Shown here piece after piece: positions 10,400 to 22,242 of a DNA stretch of 64,000 nucleotides. The notes beneath the pieces are model-generated. The model made no database searches. It was not told the DNA's origin and worked only from the letters and a program-made list of their open reading frames with translations. The number at the start of each line of letters is the position of its first letter. Position 1 is the first letter of the stretch. The DNA lies in NCBI GenBank assembly GCA_036971475.1, contig JBAIZL010000005.1, positions 169,623,886-169,687,885 of the forward strand, given 5' to 3'. The position numbers and the translations under genes were made by a program. This stretch comes from Prosapia bicincta. Lineage: Eukaryota > Arthropoda > Insecta > Hemiptera > Cercopidae.

Positions 10400-12300
10400 G
10401 CTTAAGTGGTAAAATATAACTATTTTACTCTTACTGTAATAGATTGCCCTAAGTAAAAAAAATTGTTAATTAAGTTTATTTTACTCTATTAAAATACGAA
10501 TAATTAAAAATCAATTAAACTTTAAAAAAATGTTTTAACTTGCCTATAGTAGCACTTACTTTGCTTGTTGAGGACGGCCGTTTCGGGAGATGTGTCCCTT
10601 TTTCAACTCAGACCGTACCAAGTTAAAAGATTTTTTTAAAGTGTAAGTGATTACTAGTAGCTCACGCGAAGATGGAATCAACAAATGTTAAAAATCAATG
10701 ACAGACTCTTAAAAAAGTTTTTGAAAGATTCTTGGAAAACCCATAAATATTTATAATAACAGACGATTCATACAGCTAAAAACTAAAACTTTTACGATGC
10801 ATTACATGGAAAATATTTTTACAAAAATAAATAATAGCAAAATTCTTTCTAGTTTTTTGTAAAATAAAGAAAAATGTGTTGCTGGACCATTTTTATAAAT
10901 TTATTAAGGTCATTATAAATTATTTAGGTTGAAATTAAAACACAAATTTCTATTCCACTATACATAATAGTTGTTACGTTAGCCTCACGTTTGAAACAAT
11001 TTTAAAATATTGAGTTCTGTAGGGATTATAGCTTGGAGGCTTGGAGCGAAAGCACCTGCTATAATCGAGGGTGGCTTTATAAATTACTGACTTTCTCACG
11101 AGACTTGTCAATGTTCTAATGAATACAAAGTCCTGTCTTATTACGTTGCCAAATCCACCCTAGCGTAAAGCTGAATATATCAGCACATAATAGGATCAAG
11201 ATTTACTTAAAATTATCAAAAGTGGCCTCAATTTGATTATATATGTTCCTTTCTAATAATTATTGGTTTAATAAATAATAAAATTAATGAAATGTATGCA
11301 TTGCTATAACAAATATGATGATCATAACACTAATGGCATTGCGATGGTAACTAACCTTAGTTTCAGCTATGAATTCGGAGATAAAGTAAAGAAAAGGAAG
11401 TTAACACCGTGATGCACTATTTATAAAATCATCATGTCATTAAAAAACGAAAAAAAGCAAGTATAAAAGGAGCTTTAAAAATGTAATTTCTTGTGTTTAT
11501 TAATTTTTCCAAGTTTATAACAAATTACACATCCAGGCTCACTGCGAACCGGAACTGTCTATTTCGGAAGTATGGATAGAGTTGCCTCTAGGGAACAGGA
11601 AGTACAAGTAACAGAATGTTAATAATAAAGTCATTCCGGCCTTCACGTATTCATTGCTTCCTTGTGCATATTGTGTTCTGAGGGCTGTAGTGTCCATTGT
11701 ACACTATAAAATGTGTTTTAGTAGTTTTACTGATATAATAGTTACACATAAGTGTATTAAAGTAAATATAATTGTAGTTGTTAACGATTATTGAGAATTT
11801 AGTTTCTACTAATAACTATCTATACGTTTGTTTTTACAATAAACTTCAACTGAGATCCATATAAAATGTTTTTTCAAACATCACAAAATTATTTTGTTGC
11901 TAGTTGATGGATTCCGCTTTGGAATCATTTTTTTTAGAGTTAAGTATAAAATCAGTATAATAGGTATGTATATTTTATTTTGCACTTTTAAATGCATATT
12001 TTAATAACACCATATTTTATTAAACATACACTTAAATTACTGTTTATGTACGATGCAAGAAGTCACATATCCTATGAACTAGAAAAGCATATTTTGCACT
12101 TAGCCATAATGGCACTTCACACATATCCCAATACTTACTACATACGTAGTAATAATTATATATATAAACTTCATTACTCATATGTATTAGATTGAATTGA
12201 AACCATATAAACGTAACCTCTAACAACGAAAATTATACAATAAAATTAATTGTTATTATTAACCACTATGCATTACGGATATTTCCGTCTATTCCCATGA
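10400..12300. other. Non-coding left-arm block with patchy right-arm similarity
   Basis: Three stretches pair with the right arm: 10,400-10,510 with 63,330-63,435; 10,720-10,870 with 63,110-63,290; 11,020-11,130 with 62,360-62,480. The rest has diverged too far to pair by eye or is arm-specific. I see no gene. Confidence 0.5.
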
Positions 12301-12356
12301 CTTAATATTTCCTTAGTTTAGCTCATTTAGGGAAAAGGACCTCAAAACCATTCCCG

Positions 12357-12412
12357 CTGATGAAAATAGCTATCATTCGTTCGTAAAAGGAACGATTGTT
12401 TTGAAACGCGTC
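12357..12412 (+). ncRNA. Hammerhead-ribozyme motif at the 5' end of the Penelope-like element
   Basis: CTGATGA at 12,357-12,363, the hairpin TCGTTC/GAACGA at 12,377-12,395, GAAA at 12,403-12,406, then the self-complementary ACGCGT and C. Penelope-like elements are known to carry minimal type I hammerheads in their terminal repeats, some thought to act as dimers through a short palindromic helix III; the layout fits. Helix II has a large internal loop and helix I pairs poorly, so activity is uncertain. Confidence 0.5.
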
Positions 12413-12460
12413 AGCAAGTAAGCAATTACGTATTCACTTAGTTAAGTAGTTTAAAATTAG
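12380..12460 (+). repeat. Left terminal direct repeat (pseudo-LTR) of the Penelope-like element
   Basis: 81 nt from TTCGTAAAAGGAACGA to AAAATTAG, repeated at 14,961-15,042 with about three differences. It includes GAAACGCGTC of the hammerhead motif. Confidence 0.85.
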
Positions 12461-12745
12461 TTTAATCAGTGAATTCAAGATGATTACATCAAGACACTTC
12501 AATATCGACCAACTGTCAACAGTAATCAACCTCTAGCGATGGATAAAGCTTCGGTATACAAAACTTCCATCCACATTTCCTTTAACACCCAATGCCTCAA
12601 ACATAATTTAGCACCTAAATACGCTAAAATTACTATAATTAATAAAACACCTGCTGCACAAAAAACAACAACACAAGCAAAGAAAATATTTATCAAAAAC
12701 AGCATCAAACAACTATAAGTTAAAAAAGACACACTTAATCATACC

Positions 12746-14433
12746 TTGTACACACTACACCAAACCCTCATAACAATGCTACACTACACGGAACTCGAAG
12801 AAATAATTCAAAACACTAATGACTACACACATAAACAAATACAGTCCATTAGAAACAAACAGAATCAAAAGCTACACAACCTGGCAACCCAAAGCAACAT
12901 CACAAACTACACCGATCACCGTTTCCACCCACGCACCATCAACACTACAAACATCAACTTCAGTACAAATGAATTAACACTATTAAACAAAGGCCTAAAA
13001 CAAAACCTAAACCCCAAAAAATACAACTCCAAACAAATGTCAAACATCCTTTTAGACACGGAAACTGCAATACAATACACAGATCCCACTCACCACGAAT
13101 ACATTAGACAAAACATTAAACATAAAATGCCCAACATAAATAACTTAAACAATAAACCTACCATAAGTAATGAGCATTCAATCCTTAAATCAATTATACA
13201 AAAACGCCACAAACATAACCTAAACTTCTTAAAAGCAGACAAAGGTAACTCCATCGTAATTATGCACCAACAAAAAAGTCGACAAGAAAGTCAACAGCTT
13301 CATCACTGAAAACAAAATAACCGAACTCCGTTCAGATCCCACATCTAAATTCTAAACAGAAATTAAAAATCTTCTAAACAAATGCGACGAAATAATGAAA
13401 AGCGAACAAAAGAAATATTACAAACAAATAAAACCCCAAGCCCCCATATTAAATGTATTACCTAAAACCCACAAGGAAAACACACACATCCGTCTACTGA
13501 TCAATCACACACATGAACCATCACATAAATTAGCCAAATACATGGACAAACATATCAGAGACAATATAAACTTTCACAATCACACATCCATACACAATAA
13601 CATAGACCTCATACACAAAATACAAGACATCCACATACCACACAACTCCACCATAGACTCATTCGACATAAGAAACCCTTTACTCTAATGTGATAATAGA
13701 ACAAACACTCCACATACTACAAATACGAAACACGCCACATAAACTCACACATGAAATAATCACACTCATCAAACTCATCACATCACAAAACTACTTCACA
13801 TACCAACACAAATACTACACACAGAAAGATGGCCTCCCAATGGGTTCCCCTATCTCAGGCATCCTAGCAGAAATATTCCTACACCACATCGAACAACAAT
13901 ATATTCTACAGAATAATAACTACACACATAAAATAATTTACTACCATAGATATGTAGATGAAATGTTAATATTATGCAACGGCAACAAACGGCAAATCAA
14001 ACAACTACATAATTACATTAACACTATACACTAAAACCTCACATTTACTATCGAACTAGAAGAAAACGATAGAATAAACTTTCTAGATCTTAATATCACA
14101 AAACACAACACTATACACAATTTCGAAATATACAGAAAACCAACAACCACAGATATGGTCATACATAATACTTTTAATCACCGAACACAACAGAAACACG
14201 CTGCATTTAATCATATGTTACACCGCCTAATAAACATACCAATGCTACAGAAAGACTATGACGAAGAACTTAATACCATAAAATACATCGCTCAACAAAA
14301 CGGCTACCAACACACACTCATAGACAACATACCCAGGAAAATAAAACACCAACAAACAGCCACACAAACACACCACACAAAAACAACAAATACAAATCTC
14401 TCACTTACCACAATAACAACACACACGAAATAG
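12746..14433 (+). pseudogene. PLE reverse-transcriptase coding region, frameshifted
   Basis: The reading frame is split into at least four pieces (12,746-13,309; 13,395-13,688; 13,690-14,034; 14,155-14,433). Piece 1 ends with LKADKGNSIVIM, the conserved PLE N-terminal RT block. Piece 2 has ILNVLPKTHK and SHKLAKYMDKH, matching the PK-H-K and YKLAK-type blocks, then SFDIRN where the catalytic FDI motif is expected. Piece 3 has GLPMGSPISGILAEIFLHH and YHRYVDEMLIL; the catalytic box reads YVDE rather than the usual YVDD or YADD. A frameshift or stop separates each piece and there is no intact start-to-stop protein. It primed copying of the element in the ancestor and is now dead. Confidence 0.85.
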
Positions 14434-14640
14434 CCTCCACAATCAAAAAAACTAAATTACCATGTATCCTACAAATCAACAAACACTCTAAGAAAACATA
14501 TAAAACCATTTCAAAAAGAAACTGTCACAAACAAACTCTCAGATATTTACAAATTAACTTACAAAGATTGTCCCAATTATTACATCGGCCACACCGGCAG
14601 GTCGTTCTACACACGCTTCGAAGAACACATTACAAAAAAA
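14434..14640 (+). pseudogene. PLE GIY-YIG endonuclease remnant
   Basis: Around 14,536-14,626 one frame reads IYKLTYKDCPNYYIGHTGRS followed by FYTRFEEH. The Y-C-YIG-TGR-R-EH spacing is that of the GIY-YIG nuclease attached to canonical PLE reverse transcriptases. The frame then runs into an A-rich stretch near 14,631-14,650 and is interrupted. This domain separates true PLEs from other LINE-like elements and supports the family call. Confidence 0.8.
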
Positions 14641-14960
14641 AAAAAACAAACAAACCCTAAATCCAGCTAAGCCAAAAACCAAAAAAAAAGACACACACAC
14701 ACACACCGACATACTTACAAATTTAAATGTTCTACACACAATAAAACAAAGTAAAAACTAACAACCTTAGCAAAATATGAAATCTACAAACACTACGCAA
14801 CATATAAAGAAAACGTATTAAATGATCACAGACACTTTGAAGCCAACAGACTTTTCCATTATATGACACACAACTCAAAAAACCCACCCCATTCCACAGT
14901 CATAAATCCATTCCCGTTAGAGGCTTTACACACAACCAATGCCGCTAGTAGAGGGTTAGC

Positions 14961-15042
14961 TTCGTAAAAGGAACGAATGTTTTGAAACGCGTCAGCAAGT
15001 AAGCAATTACGTATTCACTTAGTTAAGTAATTTTAAAATTAG
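14961..15042 (+). repeat. Right terminal direct repeat (pseudo-LTR) of the Penelope-like element
   Basis: 82-nt copy of 12,380-12,460. It keeps the TTCGT/ACGAA hairpin, GAAA and ACGCGTC, but the sequence upstream lacks the CTGATGA core, so this copy carries only the 3' half of a hammerhead. Confidence 0.85.
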
Positions 15043-15614
15043 GTTATTCGAAAAGTTAGTACTGATCGACACTTTTCTCCGATCATGTTAGTAACCGCAT
15101 GAACATTTGGATTAGTCTTCACAAATAATGCTAATATTCAGTTACACAATAATAAAAAGAACACAGTGAATGGCCAAGGATTATGAATATGGTAAATTTA
15201 AACCTAGGCCTGGGACCTAGGCATTTCACGTTTCAAGCAAAAACATTTGTTGGTTCGTGTCCCTGAAGTAGTTATATACAATATTGGCGACATAAAAACA
15301 TGTCTTCTCATTATGATAAGTTGTGAAAAAATGGTAGATAAGGTGGATTAGGATATGATATGTTGATCGTTTGGTCGCTTACCTAAAGAGAGTTGAACGA
15401 GGATAAAGAGAGTGGAATGAAAAAAAAAATGAAAACGAGGGTGAAGACAATTGAATGGGCTTAAAGAGAATTGAACGAAGGTGAAGAGAAGTATATATTC
15501 GGTAAGACTATTTTAAGGAACTTTACAAGGATATAGTTTGAGCATCACAATTTATTGACAGAAAAACAAAGATTAAAAGGAAGTATAAATCTAAAGCTTT
15601 CCAAGTTGTATAAT
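15043..15614. other. Non-coding flank between the PLE and the PP1 pseudogene
   Basis: 15,180-15,290 pairs with 61,470-61,600 and 15,290-15,600 with 61,180-61,470 in the right arm. A short GAGTTGAACGA-like phrase recurs irregularly near 15,390-15,490. No gene seen. Confidence 0.5.
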
Positions 15615-16495
15615 TCAACTTAATACCTCAAGTGAACAGGGTAAATCATCGCTTACTCTCATAAAAGCTTCAGAATTTTCCAGGTCACAGTAATATGGAG
15701 CCGTGAAAATCGTGACCAATTTATTGTCAGCGAAAAATTCATAACCCTTGGGCACAACTTGATGCGCCCTCACGATGCAGTCGAACCCGTGTTTCTCCAG
15801 AAAACTGTTAACCACCGCGAACCCGAAGGTACAAGATATCCCACGTTCGTTAGATCCCCACAGTTCAACGTTTGCGTCTGGATCAGACCAAAGTAAATCA
15901 CACAGGAGACCTTCTGGAGGCACATTTATCGGTCTGATTATGTCGCGTATTTGGTCCATATTGTCCAGTTCTGGACTCAAGCCTCCATGGCAACAGAACA
16001 TCTTACCACCGACGATTGAGGTCACTGGTAAACAATCAAAGCAAGAATTGAAAGTCTTACAAAATTTCGATGCTGTATCTACGCTTACATTCTTCGAAAA
16101 AACCCGTAAAATGCGTTTGCAATTCGACTTTCATGGTTTACTCTTAGTATGTATATATGTCCAGGGTATTTAATTATATAGGCAAGCAGAAGACATATGG
16201 TCTCGATAGATTGAGCGCTATGGTCGACGTAATCACCCAGGAAGAGGTAACTGCAAACCGGAGGTTACGAACCCAAGTCGAACACTCTCAACAGATCCTC
16301 ATACTGGCCGTGGAAGTCGCCGCAAATATTCAGCGGACTTTCGATCTCCAGCAGCGATTGGTTCCTCCAGCAATATATGGCTGGCTTGAAGGGACAGAGA
16401 CGTAATCTCCATTTCAGTTAACTCCAATAGTTCCGGATCCTTACCGCGTGCTTCCAACAGCTGATTTATTATCGTTTCTATATCAAATGACATGT
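15615..16495 (-). pseudogene. PP1-type serine/threonine phosphatase pseudogene, left-arm copy
   Basis: Intronless PP1 catalytic-subunit relative. The N-terminal piece (16,299-16,493) begins MSFDIETIINQLLEARGKD; the C-terminal piece (15,615-16,025) holds [41 protein letters not shown] and the tail CSLEVL. Between them, out of frame, come [20 protein letters not shown] and [10 protein letters not shown], so the metal-binding GDxHG, GDxVDR and GNHE motifs are recognisable. Lesions: a 1-nt insertion near 16,355, a TAA at 16,265-16,267, a lesion in the LRGNHE box (LRVNHE) and an extra T before the [11 protein letters not shown] block. The family is normally about 310-330 aa and this covers most of it. 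Divergence from canonical PP1 recalls the fast-evolving testis PP1-like copies of insects (inference). The right-arm copy at 60,303-61,168 is its mirror. Confidence 0.9.
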
Positions 16496-17562
16496 TTATC
16501 AGACCGTAAGTAAAATCTTCCTGAGAAATAGTTCACTAAATAAATTACACGTCTCAATAAAATTACAATATTTAGTTAATTACTCATATAAACAGGATTT
16601 TTTATAAAATGAAATATTTGAAACCATGGTAACGGGATGAGAAAATATAGACATTATGATAATACTTAAATACTTTTAGTCATAATTTCCGTAATGAATG
16701 CTAGAATAGATCTCGTCAAACGGTATTAGAAAATGTATTATTAACAACCCCTAATTGAAGGGTTATATAAAGTTGTTAAAAGAAGCTGTAACTTAACAAA
16801 TATTCAGTGAAGAACGAAATCCGTATTTCAGTCTTTCTTTTTGAGGTTTTTAATTCGATGACATTCCATGGTAAGATAGTCAAGCAAGACGACATTTCCT
16901 TTATTTGTAAGGATTTCTAAGTCTTTCAACCATGACTCCAGGATGTCCATTAGAAGGATAGCGTATTCAAGCCATTAAGAATATGTTCCAGGTCTTCTTT
17001 AGTATACAGAACGGGATGATAGTGAATCTATAGTTAAAACTTTATTGCGGATACGTAATTACCCATCCACCTAAAATACGTAAATACAATCTTTGGAGAA
17101 AAGTAGCCTAATATTAAATTTGCGTTTGTAATTTTAGAATTTATTGAGCAAAGGATGATATTAAGAATAAAATTTACGTCGTCACAGTATAATTGAAATC
17201 ACATCCTCAGCGGTATTCATTTCCTTCCGCCAATATTATCTTAAGGCGTCTTAGGTGGCAACGTTTATTTATTCTTGGGCTTTACCCAAGAGCCAACGTC
17301 CCTCAAATCAACAAACACCTTACTGGAAGTCTGATACAGGGAATTTCAGTTAGTTGAAAATTAAGAAAAACAAGAATGTTTCTAGCTAAATTATTAAAAG
17401 CTAAGAATTTTTTCATCTGGTATAAATTAGATTATTTTATTTATATTTTTGTGGTATACAGATAATTATGAATGAAATCTGAGAATTAGTTCGGAAGGTA
17501 GTTTGAATACATTTAAACACATCATTGTCTCAAGTAACAATTAAGCTCTACATATATCAGTA

Positions 17563-17623
<61 letters not shown>

Positions 17624-17748
17624 AATAAATAAATATGTATCCAAGATGTGATTTCAACGATATTGTGACGACGTAAATTTTATTCTTAATCTAGTCCTTT
17701 GCTCAATAATTTATAAAATTACTAAGGAAAAAAAAATTAATATGATTC
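16496..17748. other. Upstream flank of the PP1 copy, well conserved between arms
   Basis: Pairs almost throughout with 59,220-60,300 at roughly 85-90 percent by eye, so the duplicated unit was much larger than the PP1 copy itself. There is an (AT)n tract at 17,569-17,618 and no gene. A short TTTATTCTTGGGCTTTACCC phrase near 17,270 recurs in the right arm near 59,500. Confidence 0.6.
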
Positions 17749-17942
17749 AAAAAATCATATTTTTTTGATGAAATGTTTACATTGAAAACTCATGTCTATA
17801 AGTCGTAAAACATACCAATATGTACGGAATTTCACTACCTATATTTTATAGGTAGTGAAATTCCGTACAAATTGGTAAGTTTTACGACTTATAGACATGA
17901 GTTTTCAATGTAAAGTTTTCATTAAGAAAATATGATTTTTTT
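17749..17942. mobile_element. Palindromic foldback (MITE-like) element
   Basis: Two arms of about 95 bp (17,749-17,843 and 17,844-17,942) are reverse complements at about 93 percent and almost meet at a TATATTTTATA centre. The arms include AGTCGTAAAACATACCAAT and CGGAATTTCACTACCTATA. In the right arm only one half survives (about 59,104-59,172), next to an (AT)n tract. The transcript would fold into a long hairpin. Confidence 0.85.
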
Positions 17943-20197
17943 CGTTTTTTATCATTAGGGTTTTGGTAGTTTTCAATATAGCTATTTACAAACGTTGCTC
18001 TTTTACCTATAACAACAATATTTACACAACGTAGGCGATTAAAGAGAACAACAAACAAACACAAGATAAAATAATTTTTCTTTTTATCCTGATAATTTTT
18101 CTTTTTTTTTAATAATTTAGTAATCAACCAAGAATATAACTCTGTAAAAATAAAAATCATGCAATGAAAATATCAACAATATAATTATTGAACATAAACC
18201 TGACCCGGACACAGTCTGCTTTTTGAGGTAAATATGAACTTCAAGTTTCTGAACGATGCTCTCGAGTTGTTATTTGTTATTCGTATTTCCTTTATTTCGT
18301 TCCCATTTGGTTAGTAGCCGAGAGCAAGCTGTCATTAAATGAAATTTTAATACAAACATTGAAGCAAATGGTAACATTAGGTAATATAACGTTTAGTCCT
18401 GCAAAAGAATGGACTATTGTGAATAAGCCGTAAATTATTTCTGGATCTAGAATACAGAATTAGCATCGCATGAAGCAGCGAGAAATCTCTGCACAATGTG
18501 AAAAATGCAAGATAGCCAATGTTAGAAGAAAGCACCCTTCCCAGCTCTGTCGAACGTTGTATCTTACAGGGATTAAATTAAACCCTATTAAAAGAGATTC
18601 TTGTCTTTTAATTGGATTTTGTAACCGCACTGTCCTCCCTGGGTTGTCCTCTTGTTGGTGATAAGTAATGGAATTTGAATATAATATATTCTCACTGTGA
18701 ATGCCAGATAGAACATTATTACCGCCAGGGTGCGCGGTTACTGTCAGCAATTTACATAAAGTATTTTAACAATGTACAAATATTGTTTTTAAAATTCTTT
18801 ACACTGGCTGGTTTTCCATTTTATACTCTCGTGAATGGCAATGTAAGAATTTATTTATATAACTTAGTGAGGATCAAAATTAATGAAAAATAAATGTATT
18901 GCTTCAAAAGTTTGTTTAACCTAGAGTATACTATACTTCGTTTATTTACATACGTATCTTATATAAACGACTTGAAAGTTGATGTAGATTTTTAATAAAA
19001 TTATAGGGTGTAATTTAAAAACAAATAACTTACAATAATATGTAAACATAAATGAATAGATTAAAACAAATTGAAAATTTCAAATTAACGTTATGAAACA
19101 TAGGTTGTTTTAACTTTAAAAAAATATTCTTGTATAGGTCTTTCTCTTTTTATTTGTCTTTTTTTTTTTCTCTTATTAGGTATATTAATTATATTAAATG
19201 TTTCTAATCATCTATGAAACTAACCGATAACAAAATAAATATGAAACAGAAGAAACAATCGCGTGCTCATTTTGTTTGTAGTAGTTGTTTGGTGATCATT
19301 CACTACAAACGATAAGAGATTACCATGGGTATGGGTAGAGACATACAATCACGTTGTAGAATATATAAATTGTATGACGTCATAATATTGTGTAAGGAGT
19401 GGAGAGCACATGAAATATACCTGCTCTTTACCGGACGTTTAAAGAGGTATAGAGTTACACTCTTTTGTAGAAGGAAGAGGAAGGAAATATATAACTGGAA
19501 AGGACTAAAGATATGACGTAATAGCACATTAGTGCTTGTATTAGTAGAAAATTACTCCATCGAGACAGATTAGTATAGGTGGAGTCAACGTGTTCAAAAG
19601 CTAATTGAAGATAGATGTTTACCGAGATTACATGATGAAGAAAATTAGTGACAAAAAGAGTGTGTAGGCTTCAATAAAGTTGGGTTTCACTGTGAATGGC
19701 TCTGGATGGTTATTAAATAAATATGTTTGAAAATGATTAATAATATAAATACTCAAGAAATACACACATGTATACACTTTGTTCATGTGTTGATTCAAGT
19801 GTATACACATGTTCTGGTTGAAATGTGTATTTTAAAAAAAGTGTATATCATTGTGCATTTCTTATATATTTAATCTCATAAGCTAAACTCTAACTTTTAA
19901 TATAAAATATAAGTCTAGATTTTATCCAATACTGGTATACATATAGGCAATTTACATTTGTTGTAGTTCCAGCTTTAAGATTTGATGAACTATAACTGTT
20001 GTCTTTATAATTTGTTCTCAGCTCAAACAGTTTCATCCGTCTCATATAATTGCAGATTGCCAAGTATAGTATCACTACATACTGTAAGCATACTATAATT
20101 ATACCTAAAATAAATAATGAATCAGCCATAACAATTCAATGAAAAGTATTAAATAAGTAAAAAATATTTTTTTTGTTTTTTTTTAGGGGATTAGAAC
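17943..20197. other. Non-coding left-arm block (conserved, no certain gene)
   Basis: 18,180-18,260 pairs with 57,890-58,000 and 18,460-18,930 with 57,230-57,700. 19,300-20,150 pairs with two or three copies in 53.3-56.9 kb. The longest frame is 96 codons on the minus strand (18,460-18,750); its right-arm partner shows indels, and I do not recognise the product, so I do not call it a gene. Confidence 0.5.
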
Positions 20198-20612
20198 ACA
20201 GTTACCTCTCACTAAACCAACAGATATGGGACTAGGATACTGCAAGATTACTGAAAACGCCGGATTAATGCAGAGTCCATTTATATACTGCTTAAATTAA
20301 TCTTTACCATTAAAGGGTTATCTAATCTTTAAAGGTAAAAACAATAATTTAAATATGTTTCTGCTTACACTGCAACGAGATTGTTCATTTGCACTTCAAT
20401 AACAGTCATTTCACAACAGCTTGATATCGTTTGTATATCACGAACTACACAAATAGAATCGGGCCGCGAGAAGGTGCCTTGGTCACTTCCATCGACACAC
20501 AGTGAAATATATACAAGTTATATTTACATTTTCCGATCTTGATGCCGGACTACTGAAGAGGACAGATAGTCGAAGTGCCGGATTAAAGAGATTTTACTGT
20601 ATAACTAAAATG
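20198..20612. mobile_element. pogo/Tigger-like non-autonomous element, left-arm copy
   Basis: The right end reads GCCGGATTAAAGAGATTTTACTGTA, split here as GCCGGATTAAAGAG plus ATTTTACTGTA, at about 20,585-20,609, followed by TA. The opposite end begins CACAGTTACCTCTCACTAAA near 20,198 and continues to GGGACTAGG, a diverged inverted copy of a CAGT-AAAACCTCT-TAATCC-type pogo terminus. There is no transposase frame in the roughly 415 bp. The right-arm partner is near 53,034-53,260. Confidence 0.5.
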
Positions 20613-22087
20613 GCATATGAAGGAGGAAAGTATTCTGAATATAGAATGAAAGTAGGGGCACGAAACTCCAGGTAGGGACTTTTATAGCTGCTCGCGTATA
20701 GTTATGGTGAGCCAGAAGAAAACCTACTTTCAATTGGGATTATAAAGTAGTATCTACGCGTTACATTATCTATTGGAAGGAGATGGAATTTCGTAGGTCT
20801 AACAAAAGAACATAATTATCCTGCTTTACTGCTAACAAGATACAGTTATGATTTCACTTACCTGAAACAGACTACCCTGGTTGTAACCACAACCAGGCGG
20901 TTTATTTTTTAAGTATCCACCTTATTACCGTTAAAGAAAAACCATTTAAAAATTAGAATCAGGTGAAAAAATACTAAAAGTTTCAACCATTCTTATCCTT
21001 GTAAAAAAGATAAGTTTTTTTTGGTTTTAAATAACGTTAAGAAATACATCTTACCTCCCTACTTCTGATCTCGCTATTTTTTTTAAAATGCTTCTAAAAT
21101 ATCGAATAAATATAGACAAAATGTTGTATTAATTTATAAGTACTATTTAAAATTAGAAAGAATTTTTATTCGTCTAAAAGTAAGGTATTTGTGGAAATAT
21201 TAGGCTATGAAAAATTGGAAAATTAAATTGGAAATTTAAATTGAAATAGCATTAATTGAATAATCAAGTGATATAATATTAACATGAAAATTGTGTTAAA
21301 TTAGTATATTACTACCTCCACTTTGTATGTTTGTAAAATATTTTAGAGGATTCGAATACTAATATACTATTCAATTCGAGGTAGAGTCAATCTATTTGTT
21401 GGTTTTCAGGCTTCAGCTGACTGAGAAACTGCGAATCTATAATCAAACCTATGTTTCTTCTTTCCTAGCGAAAATAATTATATTGTAAAAAATATAGTTA
21501 AATTAAAATAGCTCTGTCATGTTTCTTATAAGCACCCTCCTAATAGAAGAAGGCAATATTAAAGGAAGAAGGATTATTATAACCTTAACACTAATCAATC
21601 TCACCAAATACACTAATGATTTGTTGTTATAAAATCATGTTTTTTTACAATTTACCCATGTTATAATTGTAAAATATCAAGAAATAAGTTATAAACTATT
21701 AAAAGAAAACTTTCAAAATATTTAAATTAAAAAAAAACGATCCATTGAAATTGATTCATTTTAAAAACTTATAGAAACAATTTTCCGGACACTGAATGTA
21801 ATTTACCTTCCAAAAGCAATGGTTTGTACCCAATAATAAATGAGGACTTGATTCGTGACAAGAGGTTATAAAGTGATAAACGACAAACAGACGCGATTTC
21901 GGTTCATTGGTTTAGAAAATTACCATTTGATTGAAAGGATTACGAGGTACCACATATATTTGTAAGTCCTGAATGCTGAAGGATTGTAGAATCAAAGCGA
22001 AAAGAATGAAAGTTTTATTTTTTGTTTTATGAGAAATGTAAGGTCATTTTTATTTAATCTTGAAATCCAGTTGTGGCAAATTTTAAT
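20613..22087. other. Conserved non-coding left-arm block
   Basis: 20,640-20,910 pairs with 52,720-53,030, 21,060-21,620 with 52,140-52,570, and 21,790-22,087 with 51,165-51,470, the last at about 90 percent. No open frame of note. Confidence 0.55.
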
Positions 22088-22144
22088 GCTCTCTCTCTCT
22101 CTCTTTCTCTGTCTCTTTCTCTCTCTCTGTCTCTGTCTGTCTGC

Positions 22145-22236
<92 letters not shown>
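22088..22236. repeat. Compound (CT)n-(AT)n-(GT)n microsatellite
   Basis: CT-rich 22,088-22,169, AT 22,169-22,188, GT 22,190-22,236. The CT and AT parts have partners at 51,065-51,163; the GT part does not. Open frames across it are artefacts. Confidence 0.95.

Positions 22237-22242
<6 letters not shown>

Larger units (their letters stand above)
12357..15042 (+). mobile_element. Degraded Penelope-like retroelement (PLE), left arm only
   Basis: About 2.7 kb bounded by 81/82-nt direct terminal repeats, with a PLE-type reverse transcriptase and a downstream GIY-YIG endonuclease remnant on the plus strand and a hammerhead motif at the 5' terminal repeat. This combination is specific to Penelope-like elements. 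The coding region is broken by stops and frameshifts. The body is strikingly rich in A and C and poor in G on the coding strand. No counterpart is visible at the mirrored right-arm position near 61.6 kb, so it probably inserted after the arms formed. Confidence 0.88.

Noticed and set aside
15775..16173. Plus-strand 132-codon frame opposite the left PP1 copy
   Set aside because: It is the antisense shadow of the PP1 sequence; the minus strand carries all phosphatase motifs. The minus frame at 60,676-61,008 is the same case on the right.
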